Assembly (NCBI GenBank): GCA_025929805.1
Contig: JAICPP010000068.1
Coordinates: 1-14,036, forward strand
Source of the DNA: Gemmatimonadales bacterium
GTDB lineage: Bacteria > Gemmatimonadota > Gemmatimonadetes > Gemmatimonadales > GWC2-71-9
Direction of reading: 5' to 3'
Length of the DNA: 14,036 bases
Shown here: positions 1-5,953 of the stretch, piece by piece
Position numbering within the stretch: position 1 is the stretch's first letter
Layout of the letters: every line of letters begins with the position of its first letter
The notes under the pieces: generated by a model
Seen by the model: only the letters and a program-made list of their open reading frames with translations
Databases searched by the model: none
Told to the model about the DNA's origin: nothing
Program-made: the position numbers and the translations under genes

Positions 1-104
1 GCGCGGGGGCTGACACGTTCGTAGCCGGAACAGCGGTGTTCGGGGCGCCTGATCCGGCTCAGGCAGTGCGCGATCTCATCCGGCGCTGCGCCGTGAGAGT
101 CTGA
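1..104 (+). CDS. rpe: Ribulose-phosphate 3-epimerase, C-terminal end (partial)
   Basis: Only the last 33 or so codons are present; the frame is open at the left edge and ends in TGA at 102-104. The residues read AGADTFVAGTAVFGAPDP and then a short helix. This matches the final beta-strand and phosphate-binding loop of ribulose-phosphate 3-epimerases (the family pattern is GAD-x-x-VAG-[ST]-A-[IV]-FG). The enzyme interconverts ribulose 5-phosphate and xylulose 5-phosphate in the cytoplasmic pentose phosphate pathway. The next gene starts 5 bases after the stop, so the two are probably co-transcribed. The catalytic Asp and His residues lie outside the window, so the call rests on this tail alone. 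Confidence 0.8.
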   Translation, partial: AGADTFVAGTAVFGAPDPAQAVRDLIRRCAVRV

Positions 105-109
105 ACGAG

Positions 110-655
110 ATGTCGAGGCAGTGGTTCCTAGCCGCCAGTCTGGCAGCGAGTATGGCCATCGGGGCCGCGCTCCTGACGAGATACGGCTTCGAGGTCGAGC
201 AGGTGGCGGTGGGGACCCGGGCACCAGACTTTCGCGCCATCGATCTCGCCACCGGCGATTCGGTCTCGCTCCACCAGCGCTATCGGGGAATGGTCACTTT
301 GGTCAACGTGTGGGCTACCTGGTGCGTGCCGTGCAAGGTCGAAATGCCGGCCATGGAAAAGCTCTATCAATCGCTGGCCCCTGAGGGCTTCAGGATCGCG
401 GCCGTCAGCATCGACGAAGGGCCGCCGGAGGAGGTTCGGGCGTTTGGCCAGGAGTTGGGATTGTCCTTCGACCTACTACAGGACCGCAGTACCGGTATCC
501 AGCGGCTCTACCAGACTACCGGCGTGCCCGAGAGTTTCTTGCTCAATCGTGAAGGCGTGATCGTAAAGCGCGTGATCGGTGCCCACGACTGGAACTCCCC
601 CGTCAATCGTGAGCTCGTCGAGCGGCTTCTGGCTGAGCCCACCGGCCCCTCGTGA
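110..655 (+). CDS. Membrane-anchored thioredoxin-like protein, TlpA/ResA type
   Basis: This 181-residue thiol-disulfide oxidoreductase is probably anchored in the inner membrane and faces the periplasm. Residues 5-22 form an uncleaved hydrophobic anchor preceded by Arg3. A linker follows, then APDF (38-41), which opens the AhpC/TSA-Redoxin-like fold. The redox motif WCVPC is at 71-75 and the expected cis-proline is Pro140 in TTGVPESF. ResA/TlpA proteins of this layout reduce apocytochrome c or other periplasmic cysteines during cytochrome maturation. The cytochrome c domain in the iron permease of this window would be a possible client, but that is inference. The ATG at 110 is preferred because it retains the whole anchor; no strong ribosome-binding site is visible. 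The stop overlaps the GTG of tsaD (GTGA). The exact substrate cannot be told from sequence. Confidence 0.85.
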   Translation: MSRQWFLAASLAASMAIGAALLTRYGFEVEQVAVGTRAPDFRAIDLATGDSVSLHQRYRGMVTLVNVWATWCVPCKVEMPAMEKLYQSLAPEGFRIAAVSIDEGPPEEVRAFGQELGLSFDLLQDRSTGIQRLYQTTGVPESFLLNREGVIVKRVIGAHDWNSPVNRELVERLLAEPTGPS

Positions 656-1731
656 CTCAGCTGATCCTGGCGATCGAGACATCTTGCGACGAGACCTCCG
701 CCGCGGTGCTGCGCGTGGCCGGAGATGCGACAACCCTGGCGTCCCTGGTCATCCTCTCCCAGGACGTGCATCAAATCTTTGGGGGAGTGGTCCCCGAGCT
801 GGCGAGCCGAGCCCACGTTCAAGCCATGGGGCCAGTGGTGGAACAGGCACTGGAGCAGGCCGCCGTCCGGCTCGATCAGATCGGTGCCATTGCCGTCACG
901 GCAGGCCCGGGCCTGGTGGGTGCGCTACTGGTGGGAGTCATGTACGGGAAAACCTTGGCATTCAGCCTTGGTCGCCCGCTCATCGGGGTCAACCATCTCG
1001 AGGGCCATCTGTTTGCACCGACACTGGAGGATCCTGACCTGCAGCCGCCATTCATCGGGCTTCTCGTCAGTGGAGGTCATACCATGCTCCTGGATGTGCG
1101 GGCCTGGGGCGACTATCGCCTGCTGGGTCAGACCTTGGATGATGCGGCCGGCGAGGCATTCGACAAGGTGGCCAATCTGCTCGGTCTGGGCTATCCCGGG
1201 GGCCCGGCGATCGAGCGTCTGGCGCGGGAGGGTCGCCCCGGCAAGTTTCGATTTCCCTCCCCCATGCTCCACGAGCTCGACCGGGCGGGCGCCAACCAGT
1301 ATGCCTTTTCGTTCAGCGGCCTCAAGACGGCCGTCCTGCGTTCAGTCCGCGATTCTCAACTCGAGGCTGAGCGGGATGCAGCTGGAGATCCTGTGCGGGC
1401 CGACATGGCCCGGGGATTTCAGGATGCCGCGATAGAGGTTCTGGTCGCGAAAACAGCCCACGCCACCGAATCGGCCGGGTACGACCTCGCCATGGTGGGT
1501 GGCGGCGTGGCCTGCAACCGCGCGCTGGTAAACGCCCTCCGGGAACGACTGGCGGGTCGCGCCAGGGTCAGCGTAGCTTCTCCCCGGCTGAACACCGACA
1601 ATGCCGCCATGATTGGCGCTGCCGGAGCCTGGCGGCTGGCACAAGGCGAGCGCAGCGGGCTCGACCTTGAAGCTCGCGACGATCTTCCACTTCCCGGTTT
1701 GGTCTCCCACTCTCCCGGATCGCAGCCATGA
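652..1731 (+). CDS. tsaD: tRNA N6-adenosine threonylcarbamoyltransferase TsaD
   Basis: TsaD transfers the threonylcarbamoyl group from threonylcarbamoyl-AMP to A37 of ANN-decoding tRNAs, working with TsaB, TsaE and TsaC/YwlC. At 359 residues it has a normal length for the family. It opens with ILAIETSCDET (residues 5-15). The metal-binding HLEGH has its two histidines at 115 and 119, and VSGGHT at 139-144 is the nucleotide-binding loop. The block GEAFDKVA starts near 167, and FSFSGLKTA is at 219-227. The C-terminal NTDNAAMIG includes Asp316, which corresponds to the conserved metal-ligand aspartate. The start is GTG, overlapping the stop of the thioredoxin gene by 4 bases, and the tsaD stop in turn overlaps the ATG of lgt. 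Translational coupling is therefore likely throughout. Nothing is missing or broken. Confidence 0.97.
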   Translation: MTQLILAIETSCDETSAAVLRVAGDATTLASLVILSQDVHQIFGGVVPELASRAHVQAMGPVVEQALEQAAVRLDQIGAIAVTAGPGLVGALLVGVMYGKTLAFSLGRPLIGVNHLEGHLFAPTLEDPDLQPPFIGLLVSGGHTMLLDVRAWGDYRLLGQTLDDAAGEAFDKVANLLGLGYPGGPAIERLAREGRPGKFRFPSPMLHELDRAGANQYAFSFSGLKTAVLRSVRDSQLEAERDAAGDPVRADMARGFQDAAIEVLVAKTAHATESAGYDLAMVGGGVACNRALVNALRERLAGRARVSVASPRLNTDNAAMIGAAGAWRLAQGERSGLDLEARDDLPLPGLVSHSPGSQP

Positions 1732-2579
1732 CGGTTTATCCGTTCGTCATCCACCTCGGACCACTCGAGATCACCGGTTACGGGTTGATGCTGATGGTGG
1801 CGTTTCTCATGGGAGGCTGGCTCATAGCCCGGCAATTACGGGAAAATCAGCTGCGGGAAGATTACGCGGCCGACATCGTAGCGGCCGCCGTCATTGGCGG
1901 TATCATCGGAGCCAAGCTCTGGTATGTGGCGCTCACGCGTGACCCGGGAGCGCTCTTCTCCCGGGGTGGGTTGGTCTGGTACGGAGGGTTCATCGGTGGC
2001 GCTGTGGCTGTCATCCTCAATGGCCGGCGGCTCAAGGTCCCGCTCCGCTGGACCATGCAGCTCACCGCACCCGCGCTCGCGGCCTCTTATGCACTGGGAA
2101 GAGTGGGCTGCTTTCTGGTCAACGACGATTATGGCAGACCGACCGACTTACCTTGGGGCATGCGCTTCCCGGAGGGTCTACCACCCTCCACGGCAGGCAA
2201 TCTGCAGCAGCTTTTCGGAGTCGCGATTCCAGCCGGTATCGATCCGTCGACCGTGCTCGCAGTGCACCCAACTCAGCTGTACGAAGCGGCGGCGATGCTG
2301 GTGGCTTTTGCGGTGCTTTGGTCGTGGCGCAAGCGCTCGTATCCGGTGGGATGGATTTTTGGTCTCTACCTGGTCTTTGCCGGGATCGAACGATTCCTGG
2401 TGGAGTTCGTTCGGGCCAAAGACGATCGCCTCTTGGGTGCCTTTACCCTGGCTCAAGCCACTAGTGTGGCAGTCGTTCTGATAGGCATCGTCCTTTTGTT
2501 AATTTGGCGAAAGGCCCCGAGTCCTCCATCGGGCGCCTACCTGGAAACTGGCAGGAAGCCGGCTACGTCAAAAACTTAG
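1728..2579 (+). CDS. lgt: Prolipoprotein diacylglyceryl transferase Lgt
   Basis: Lgt moves a diacylglyceryl group from phosphatidylglycerol to the lipobox cysteine of prolipoproteins. It is an inner-membrane enzyme and the first step of lipoprotein maturation. The 283 residues contain about seven hydrophobic segments. The family signature appears as GRVGCFLVND (124-133), with Arg125 the conserved catalytic-region arginine, followed by YGRPTD (135-140). HPTQLYEA is at 180-187 and ERFLVEFVR at 221-229. The signature is the GCF variant rather than the GNF of Escherichia coli, which is common in divergent Lgt proteins. A stretch of about 30 residues separates the two signature blocks (143-175). 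The ATG overlaps the tsaD stop (ATGA). It is the last gene of the plus-strand run; no classical poly-T terminator follows. Confidence 0.96.
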   Translation: MTVYPFVIHLGPLEITGYGLMLMVAFLMGGWLIARQLRENQLREDYAADIVAAAVIGGIIGAKLWYVALTRDPGALFSRGGLVWYGGFIGGAVAVILNGRRLKVPLRWTMQLTAPALAASYALGRVGCFLVNDDYGRPTDLPWGMRFPEGLPPSTAGNLQQLFGVAIPAGIDPSTVLAVHPTQLYEAAAMLVAFAVLWSWRKRSYPVGWIFGLYLVFAGIERFLVEFVRAKDDRLLGAFTLAQATSVAVVLIGIVLLLIWRKAPSPPSGAYLETGRKPATSKT

Positions 2580-2590
2580 ACAATCACGTA

Positions 2591-2608
2591 TCTTGATTTA
2601 ATTCAAGA
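2591..2608. promoter_or_regulatory. 18-bp AT-rich palindrome, candidate activator site
   Basis: The sequence TCTTGATTTAATTCAAGA is symmetric except for one base pair on each side of the TTAA centre. It starts 12 bases after the lgt stop. It could be a weak lgt terminator stem, but the arms are AT-rich and no T-run follows. It also lies about 150 bases upstream of the transcription start implied by the sigma-54-like site at 2726-2741. That is the usual distance for an enhancer bound by an NtrC-type activator dimer. The palindrome is seen directly; its role is inferred. Confidence 0.4.
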
Positions 2609-2725
2609 ACTTAATACAAAAGCTCCAACTCCTGTACAGCCTCTAGACGAAAAGCTGCACTCGGAGGCCCTCCGGTCCTTCCGCATATCCCATTACAGCG
2701 TAGCCCTTTGCGAGAAATCGCTGCG

Positions 2726-2741
2726 TGGCATTGTGCTTGCT
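2726..2741 (+). promoter_or_regulatory. Candidate sigma-54 (-24/-12) promoter
   Basis: TGGCATTGTGCTTGCT matches the sigma-54 consensus TGGCAYR-N4-TTGCW at every position except the R. The invariant GG (2727-2728) and GC (2739-2740) are separated by exactly the required 10 bases. Transcription would start near 2752, running right into the hairpin-rich half of the gap. The window itself encodes a sigma-54-dependent response regulator on the minus strand. A match this good is not impossible by chance in 14 kb, so this remains a candidate. Confidence 0.45.
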
Positions 2742-2751
2742 TCAACAGAAG

Positions 2752-2885
2752 GCAGGAAGCCATGCGGCTTCACCGAAAAGTGGTAGGTCGAAGAAGGGTG
2801 GAGCGGGCACTTCGGCCCGTCTCCGTAAACTCAGGGGGCGATCTACCACTCACTTATGCGGCGGCCCGTCGGTTAGACGGGCCGT
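2752..2885 (+). ncRNA. Candidate structured small RNA or leader
   Basis: This would be the product of the sigma-54-like site, ending at the strong hairpin at 2862-2884. Three stems are visible: GAAGCC-ATGC-GGCTTC at 2756-2771, CGGGC-ACTTCG-GCCCG at 2804-2819, and a perfect 9-bp stem at 2862-2884. The 9-mer CGGCCCGTC occurs at both 2813-2821 and 2862-2870, and both copies are complementary to 2876-2884. The downstream arm can therefore pair with either copy, which would make alternative folds. No known RNA family is recognised. If transcription continued past 2904 the RNA would be antisense to the 3' end of rraA. Both ends are inferred. Confidence 0.3.
2862..2884. terminator. Strong hairpin downstream of rraA, terminator-like
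   Basis: CGGCCCGTC and GACGGGCCG form a perfect 9-bp GC-rich stem around a 5-base loop (GGTTA). It begins about 20 bases beyond the rraA stop as read on the minus strand. It would also be the last stem of a rightward transcript from the candidate promoter at 2726. Neither strand has a run of T after it, so it is not a textbook intrinsic terminator. It may instead act as a 3'-end-protecting stem or a Rho-linked end. Confidence 0.45.
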
Positions 2886-2903
2886 TCGCACTTCTGGGAT
2901 GGG

Positions 2904-3386
2904 CTAGGCCAGAAGGTCTCGCTCCGCCAGCAGAATGCCATCTTCATCGGCATAAAGAAACCTGCCCGGGCTGAAATTCACTCCCCCAAAGACCACGCTT
3001 CCACCCCGCTTCCCCTTCCCGTCTTTCCCGCTCCGCCGCGGTACCGTGCCCAGCGCCCGAATCCCGATGGCCACCTGGCTCAGCTCAGCCGAGTCTCGGA
3101 CGCTGCCGTTGATGACCAGCCCAGCCCAACCACTGGCTTGCGCCAGTGACGCCAGCCGGCCACCCACCAAGGCGCAGCGCAAGGAGCCGCCGCCATCCAC
3201 AACCAGGACCCGTCCTTGACCGGAGCTCTCCAGCACCCGGCGTACCAAGTCATTGTCCTCAAAGACCTGTACCGTGTCGATCCGGCCGGAGAACTTGCTC
3301 CGTGCGCCAAATTCGCGGAACCCGGGCGCGGCGACCTGTACTAGATCGGGATATGCATCGCAGAGATCCGCGGTGGTGAAATCCAC
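2904..3386 (-). CDS. RraA family protein with HMG/oxaloacetate aldolase signature
   Basis: This 160-residue protein is close to full-length RraA (about 160 residues): TADLCDAY near residue 5, VFEDNDLV at 41-48, GRVLVVDGGGS at 58-68, FGGVNFSPG at 133-141 and LYADEDGI at 144-151. Escherichia coli RraA binds RNase E and lacks catalytic residues. Here the class II pyruvate aldolase signature G-x20-R-D-x2-E is intact: Gly76, Arg97-Asp98, Glu101. That motif is found in RraA-fold 4-hydroxy-4-methyl-2-oxoglutarate/4-carboxy-4-hydroxy-2-oxoadipate aldolases, which often also decarboxylate oxaloacetate. The enzyme role therefore looks more likely than RNase E inhibition, but both remain possible. The start is GTG, one base after the iron permease stop, so translation is probably coupled. 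It is the last gene of the minus-strand run. Confidence 0.88.
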   Translation of the reverse strand: MDFTTADLCDAYPDLVQVAAPGFREFGARSKFSGRIDTVQVFEDNDLVRRVLESSGQGRVLVVDGGGSLRCALVGGRLASLAQASGWAGLVINGSVRDSAELSQVAIGIRALGTVPRRSGKDGKGKRGGSVVFGGVNFSPGRFLYADEDGILLAERDLLA

Positions 3387-3387
3387 G

Positions 3388-5508
3388 TCAAGGTCTGCCG
3401 GCGCGCGACTCGGATGAGTCCGTCATATCGGCCTTCATGCGTTCGACTTTGGCGCGCATCTCTCCCAAATCAGCTTCCATCCGCTCGAGGGAGCGCAGCA
3501 GCTCGAGACTTGCTTCCTGCGGAGTCGGTGGTCGGGCCGGCCGGGACGAGATCGGATGCCGCAGTTCCGCAGAGAAGGTCCTTCTACGCCGGCGGGGTTC
3601 GATGACGAAGGTCCAGAGCAGGCCGGCGATGAGCAGCGCAAGCAGAATTCCCTGGACCAGCAGGGACTCCATTGTGGGGTAGATCCCCAGCGATGGAACT
3701 CGGGGGGCGCCTGGTATGAACGTGGTCGGCAGAACTCCACCCTCCTGCAGCTCCGCCACGCCTTTCCCGCCGAATACGAACGCCATGTAATACAAAAACG
3801 CGCTGGTCACGCCGAAGAACGGCTTTAAAGGAAGCCGCACCCCGAAGCGGCTGATGGCCACATAAACCCCTGCCATAACGACGATCCCCAGGAGAATACC
3901 GGCGACGATAGGCATGGTGGCGGCAGTCGACCCGGCAGTCAGGAACAAGGCCTTATAGAAAAGCACCGTCTCGAAACCCTCGCGGTATACCGCCAGAAAA
4001 GCAGCGGTTGCCAGTGCCAGCCCCGATCCGCTGGTGAGCGCATCCTGCACCTTGCTCTTCACGAAGTGATTCCACTTGGCCACCTCCATCTTCGAGAGGA
4101 GCCAGTAGCTCACATAAAAGAGCACGACGGCAGCCAACATCATCGTCACGCCCTCGAGTGCCTCGCGCTTGGCCGGCGTGAGATGGAAGATCGTCTCCAG
4201 GGCAATGGCGGTCAGCAGGCTCGCGATGATGGCAGTCCCCACCCCGATGTTGATGTCACGTTTCCGATGAGCGGCTCCCATCTTGACCAGAAAGGTCATG
4301 AGCGCGCCGACCAGGAGGATCGCTTCCAACCCCTCGCGGAGCAGGATGACGAACGACTGAAGAAAGAGGCTCGCCGGAGAGAGCTGGTCGTTGAGGGTGC
4401 GCTCCGCGTTCTCCAGACCCGCGGTCAGCTGATTCCTGATTTGATCCAACTCGGATCCGGTCGCACCACCGGCCGTGCGGGTGCGTAAGGCCGCAAACGC
4501 CGCCTCCAGCTCGGCCGCCAGTGCAGGGTTCTTGGCTCGAACGGATGCTTCCACCTGCTCGAACGTCATGTAGGCATCGAGGGCCCGGGTACTGGCCGAG
4601 GGGTCGCCCTTGCGGGCCAAGACATAAGCGGACTCCACGTGTGCGCGCACCTGGGAAAGCGCCGGGGCAGCCGAGCCAGTCGATGCATCCGGCTGAAACG
4701 CTCGAACGGACGCTAGCCGCGCCAGCGCGACAGTCGAACCGCCGGATTCACCTAAGGCCGCAAGCAGCTCGTCGTCGGACATCGGGCCGGTGGTGGCAAA
4801 AGACTGAAGCGGAGGAGGCACGTCTCCGGAGCCGGGTGGCAGCCGTAGCAGGCTGGCGTAAACGGCCGCCGCCCAGCGGTCCTGAGGAGAAAGGCGAGAT
4901 TCAAAGGCCGGCATCGCGGTGCCGACAACTCCGATGCTGATCTTTCGGTAGAAATCGAGGGGGGACTGATCTCGGAGCATCTCCGGATCAGAAAGAATGG
5001 AGGGCTTGGGGTTCAAGCTGCGGGCCAGCGGACCATCGCCCTGCCCCCCATCGCCGTGACATCCAGTGCAATTGCTCCGATACACTTCCGCCCCTCGAGC
5101 CAGCGACGGGGCTTGCGCGGGTATTTCGTCCAGGGCAATGCCAAAGTGCGCGGCAAGTGAATCGCCCAGCTGCTTTACCTGGGCATCGAGCGTGTCGGGG
5201 GCAGCCAGCCCCTCAACCAGTCGGATCAGCGAGTCTACCGTCCGAATGGTTTGGGGGCGGCCCTCAGCGGAAAGCAGGGCTGCCGTGCGACGGGATTCCT
5301 GGAGAAAGAGGCGGGCTTCGTCCACCTCCGCCTGGGAGACCACGCGCCCGTTCGCTATGCCGATGCGGTATTCCTGCGCAGCTAGCTGAGCTGTCGCTGC
5401 CACCCGCCGGACCATTGAGACCTGGTTCTGCGTGGGCTCTTGCTGGAGGGGAACTGCCAGGACTGCGACAGCAAATGCGACGGTGTGGGCGATGAGAATC
5501 ATTTTCAC
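3388..5508 (-). CDS. Cytochrome c-FTR1 fusion iron permease
   Basis: This 706-residue protein joins a periplasmic haem domain to an FTR1/EfeU-type iron channel. Residues 1-20 are a signal peptide or anchor. A helical region follows, then a class I cytochrome c domain with the haem motif CTGCH at 147-151 and a likely Met199 ligand in TAMPAF. Residues 285-345 resemble the helical periplasmic region of FTR1 proteins (FEQVEASV, ELEAAFAALR). The permease has about seven membrane segments (382-636). It carries both iron-binding signatures, REGLE at 391-395 and REGFE at 509-513. After the last segment come five arginines (639-643) and a heptad-like, probably coiled-coil tail at 665-694, on the cytoplasmic side. 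FTR1 systems import iron after oxidation of Fe(II); the haem domain may take electrons here. The longest frame starts with GTG at 5508, but ATG at 5502 has a better ribosome-binding site (AGG, 5 bases upstream). Confidence 0.92.
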   Translation of the reverse strand: MKMILIAHTVAFAVAVLAVPLQQEPTQNQVSMVRRVAATAQLAAQEYRIGIANGRVVSQAEVDEARLFLQESRRTAALLSAEGRPQTIRTVDSLIRLVEGLAAPDTLDAQVKQLGDSLAAHFGIALDEIPAQAPSLARGAEVYRSNCTGCHGDGGQGDGPLARSLNPKPSILSDPEMLRDQSPLDFYRKISIGVVGTAMPAFESRLSPQDRWAAAVYASLLRLPPGSGDVPPPLQSFATTGPMSDDELLAALGESGGSTVALARLASVRAFQPDASTGSAAPALSQVRAHVESAYVLARKGDPSASTRALDAYMTFEQVEASVRAKNPALAAELEAAFAALRTRTAGGATGSELDQIRNQLTAGLENAERTLNDQLSPASLFLQSFVILLREGLEAILLVGALMTFLVKMGAAHRKRDINIGVGTAIIASLLTAIALETIFHLTPAKREALEGVTMMLAAVVLFYVSYWLLSKMEVAKWNHFVKSKVQDALTSGSGLALATAAFLAVYREGFETVLFYKALFLTAGSTAATMPIVAGILLGIVVMAGVYVAISRFGVRLPLKPFFGVTSAFLYYMAFVFGGKGVAELQEGGVLPTTFIPGAPRVPSLGIYPTMESLLVQGILLALLIAGLLWTFVIEPRRRRRTFSAELRHPISSRPARPPTPQEASLELLRSLERMEADLGEMRAKVERMKADMTDSSESRAGRP

Positions 5509-5536
5509 CTAGTTTTGAGATCGCGCCTCAAACTAG
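5509..5536. promoter_or_regulatory. Inverted repeat at the iron permease start, candidate operator
   Basis: Read on the minus strand, the arms are CTAGTTTGAG (5536-5527) and CTCAAAACTAG (5519-5509), with a 7-base spacer. They are complementary apart from one extra A. The repeat ends directly at the GTG start codon, and the AG of its last CTAG is part of the AGG that would serve the ATG at 5502. It could be a metal-regulator operator or an RNA hairpin that hides the ribosome-binding site. It does not match the Fur or DtxR consensus that I know. Confidence 0.45.
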
Positions 5537-5552
5537 AGTGTTTCGGTCGGAA

Positions 5553-5570
5553 TTAACAGAGGGATGTTAA
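5553..5570. promoter_or_regulatory. Second inverted repeat before the iron permease
   Basis: TTAAC-N8-GTTAA is a short perfect dyad overlapping the TAA stop of acpS (5567-5569). With the repeat at 5509-5536 it takes up most of the gap between acpS and the permease. The spacing suits binding of a dimeric regulator, but five-base arms are common by chance. No clear -35/-10 pair was found beside it. Confidence 0.25.
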
Positions 5571-5953
5571 GGTGCTTCTACGATGGCTATCGCTCCGGCC
5601 GAAACTGCCGAATGGGTGAGAGAAATCTTGATCTGGAGACCGCCGCTCTCCTCCGACACCTGAGCCGCCAGCCCATGCAGCCGGATTGCCGGACGACCTT
5701 CCTCATCCCTGGACACCTCGATCTCCCTCCAGCCCACGCCCCGGGCTCCAGGGAGCGCTTGCATGGCTTTATACACTGCCTCCTTGGCGGCTATACGGGC
5801 GGCAGCATGACCCGTCGCATCTGGGCGGGTGGCGAGATACTGCCGTTCGCTATCAGAGAAGAACCGAGTCATTGCGTGCTCCCCCTTGTTGGCCAGGAGC
5901 CGGCGGATCCGCTCCAGATCCACGAGATCGATTCCGACACCGACGACGGTCAC
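5567..5953 (-). CDS. acpS: Holo-[acyl-carrier-protein] synthase AcpS
   Basis: AcpS transfers the 4'-phosphopantetheine arm of coenzyme A to a serine of acyl carrier protein, enabling fatty-acid and thus lipid synthesis in the cytoplasm. Taking the GTG at 5953 gives 128 residues, the usual family size, and puts the diagnostic VGVGIDLVDLERI at residues 4-16. The Mg2+ ligands are Asp9 and Glu58 (in AARIAAKEAVYKAM), and Lys62 follows. FFSDSERQYL (31-40) and ISLTHSAVSAGAIAI (110-124) are also typical. The same frame is open upstream to 6079, but that extension lies inside the preceding gene and resembles no AcpS. The chosen GTG overlaps the upstream gene's stop in a GTGA junction, which supports coupling. 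Confidence 0.95.
   Translation of the reverse strand: MTVVGVGIDLVDLERIRRLLANKGEHAMTRFFSDSERQYLATRPDATGHAAARIAAKEAVYKAMQALPGARGVGWREIEVSRDEEGRPAIRLHGLAAQVSEESGGLQIKISLTHSAVSAGAIAIVEAP

Larger units (their letters stand above)
2580..2903. other. Non-coding, structured gap between converging genes
   Basis: These 324 bases separate lgt (plus) from rraA (minus) and hold no convincing gene. The left 50 bases are AT-rich in a GC-rich window and contain an 18-bp palindrome. The middle contains a sigma-54-like promoter reading rightwards. The right half has several GC-rich hairpins, one of them just beyond the rraA stop. Small dyads also occur at 2663-2675 (CGGAG-GCC-CTCCG) and 2710-2721 (GCGA-GAAA-TCGC, a GNRA-type tetraloop). 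I looked for tRNA, tmRNA, SRP RNA and RNase P RNA signatures on both strands and found none. Confidence 0.7.

Noticed and set aside
2580..2903. tRNA, tmRNA, SRP RNA or RNase P RNA in the lgt-rraA gap
   Set aside because: No T-loop or acceptor pairing, no SRP-type GGAAGCAGC-like core, and no conserved RNase P segments were found on either strand.
2926..2940. A second sigma-54-like match on the minus strand (TGGCATT-CTGC-TGGC)
   Set aside because: It lies in codons for the conserved RraA segment DGILLAE, has a mismatch in the -12 element, and is best explained by coding sequence. It also shows that partial matches occur by chance here.
4066..4940. Plus-strand frames opposite the iron permease
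   Set aside because: Antisense shadows; the minus-strand frame has cytochrome c and FTR1 motifs throughout.
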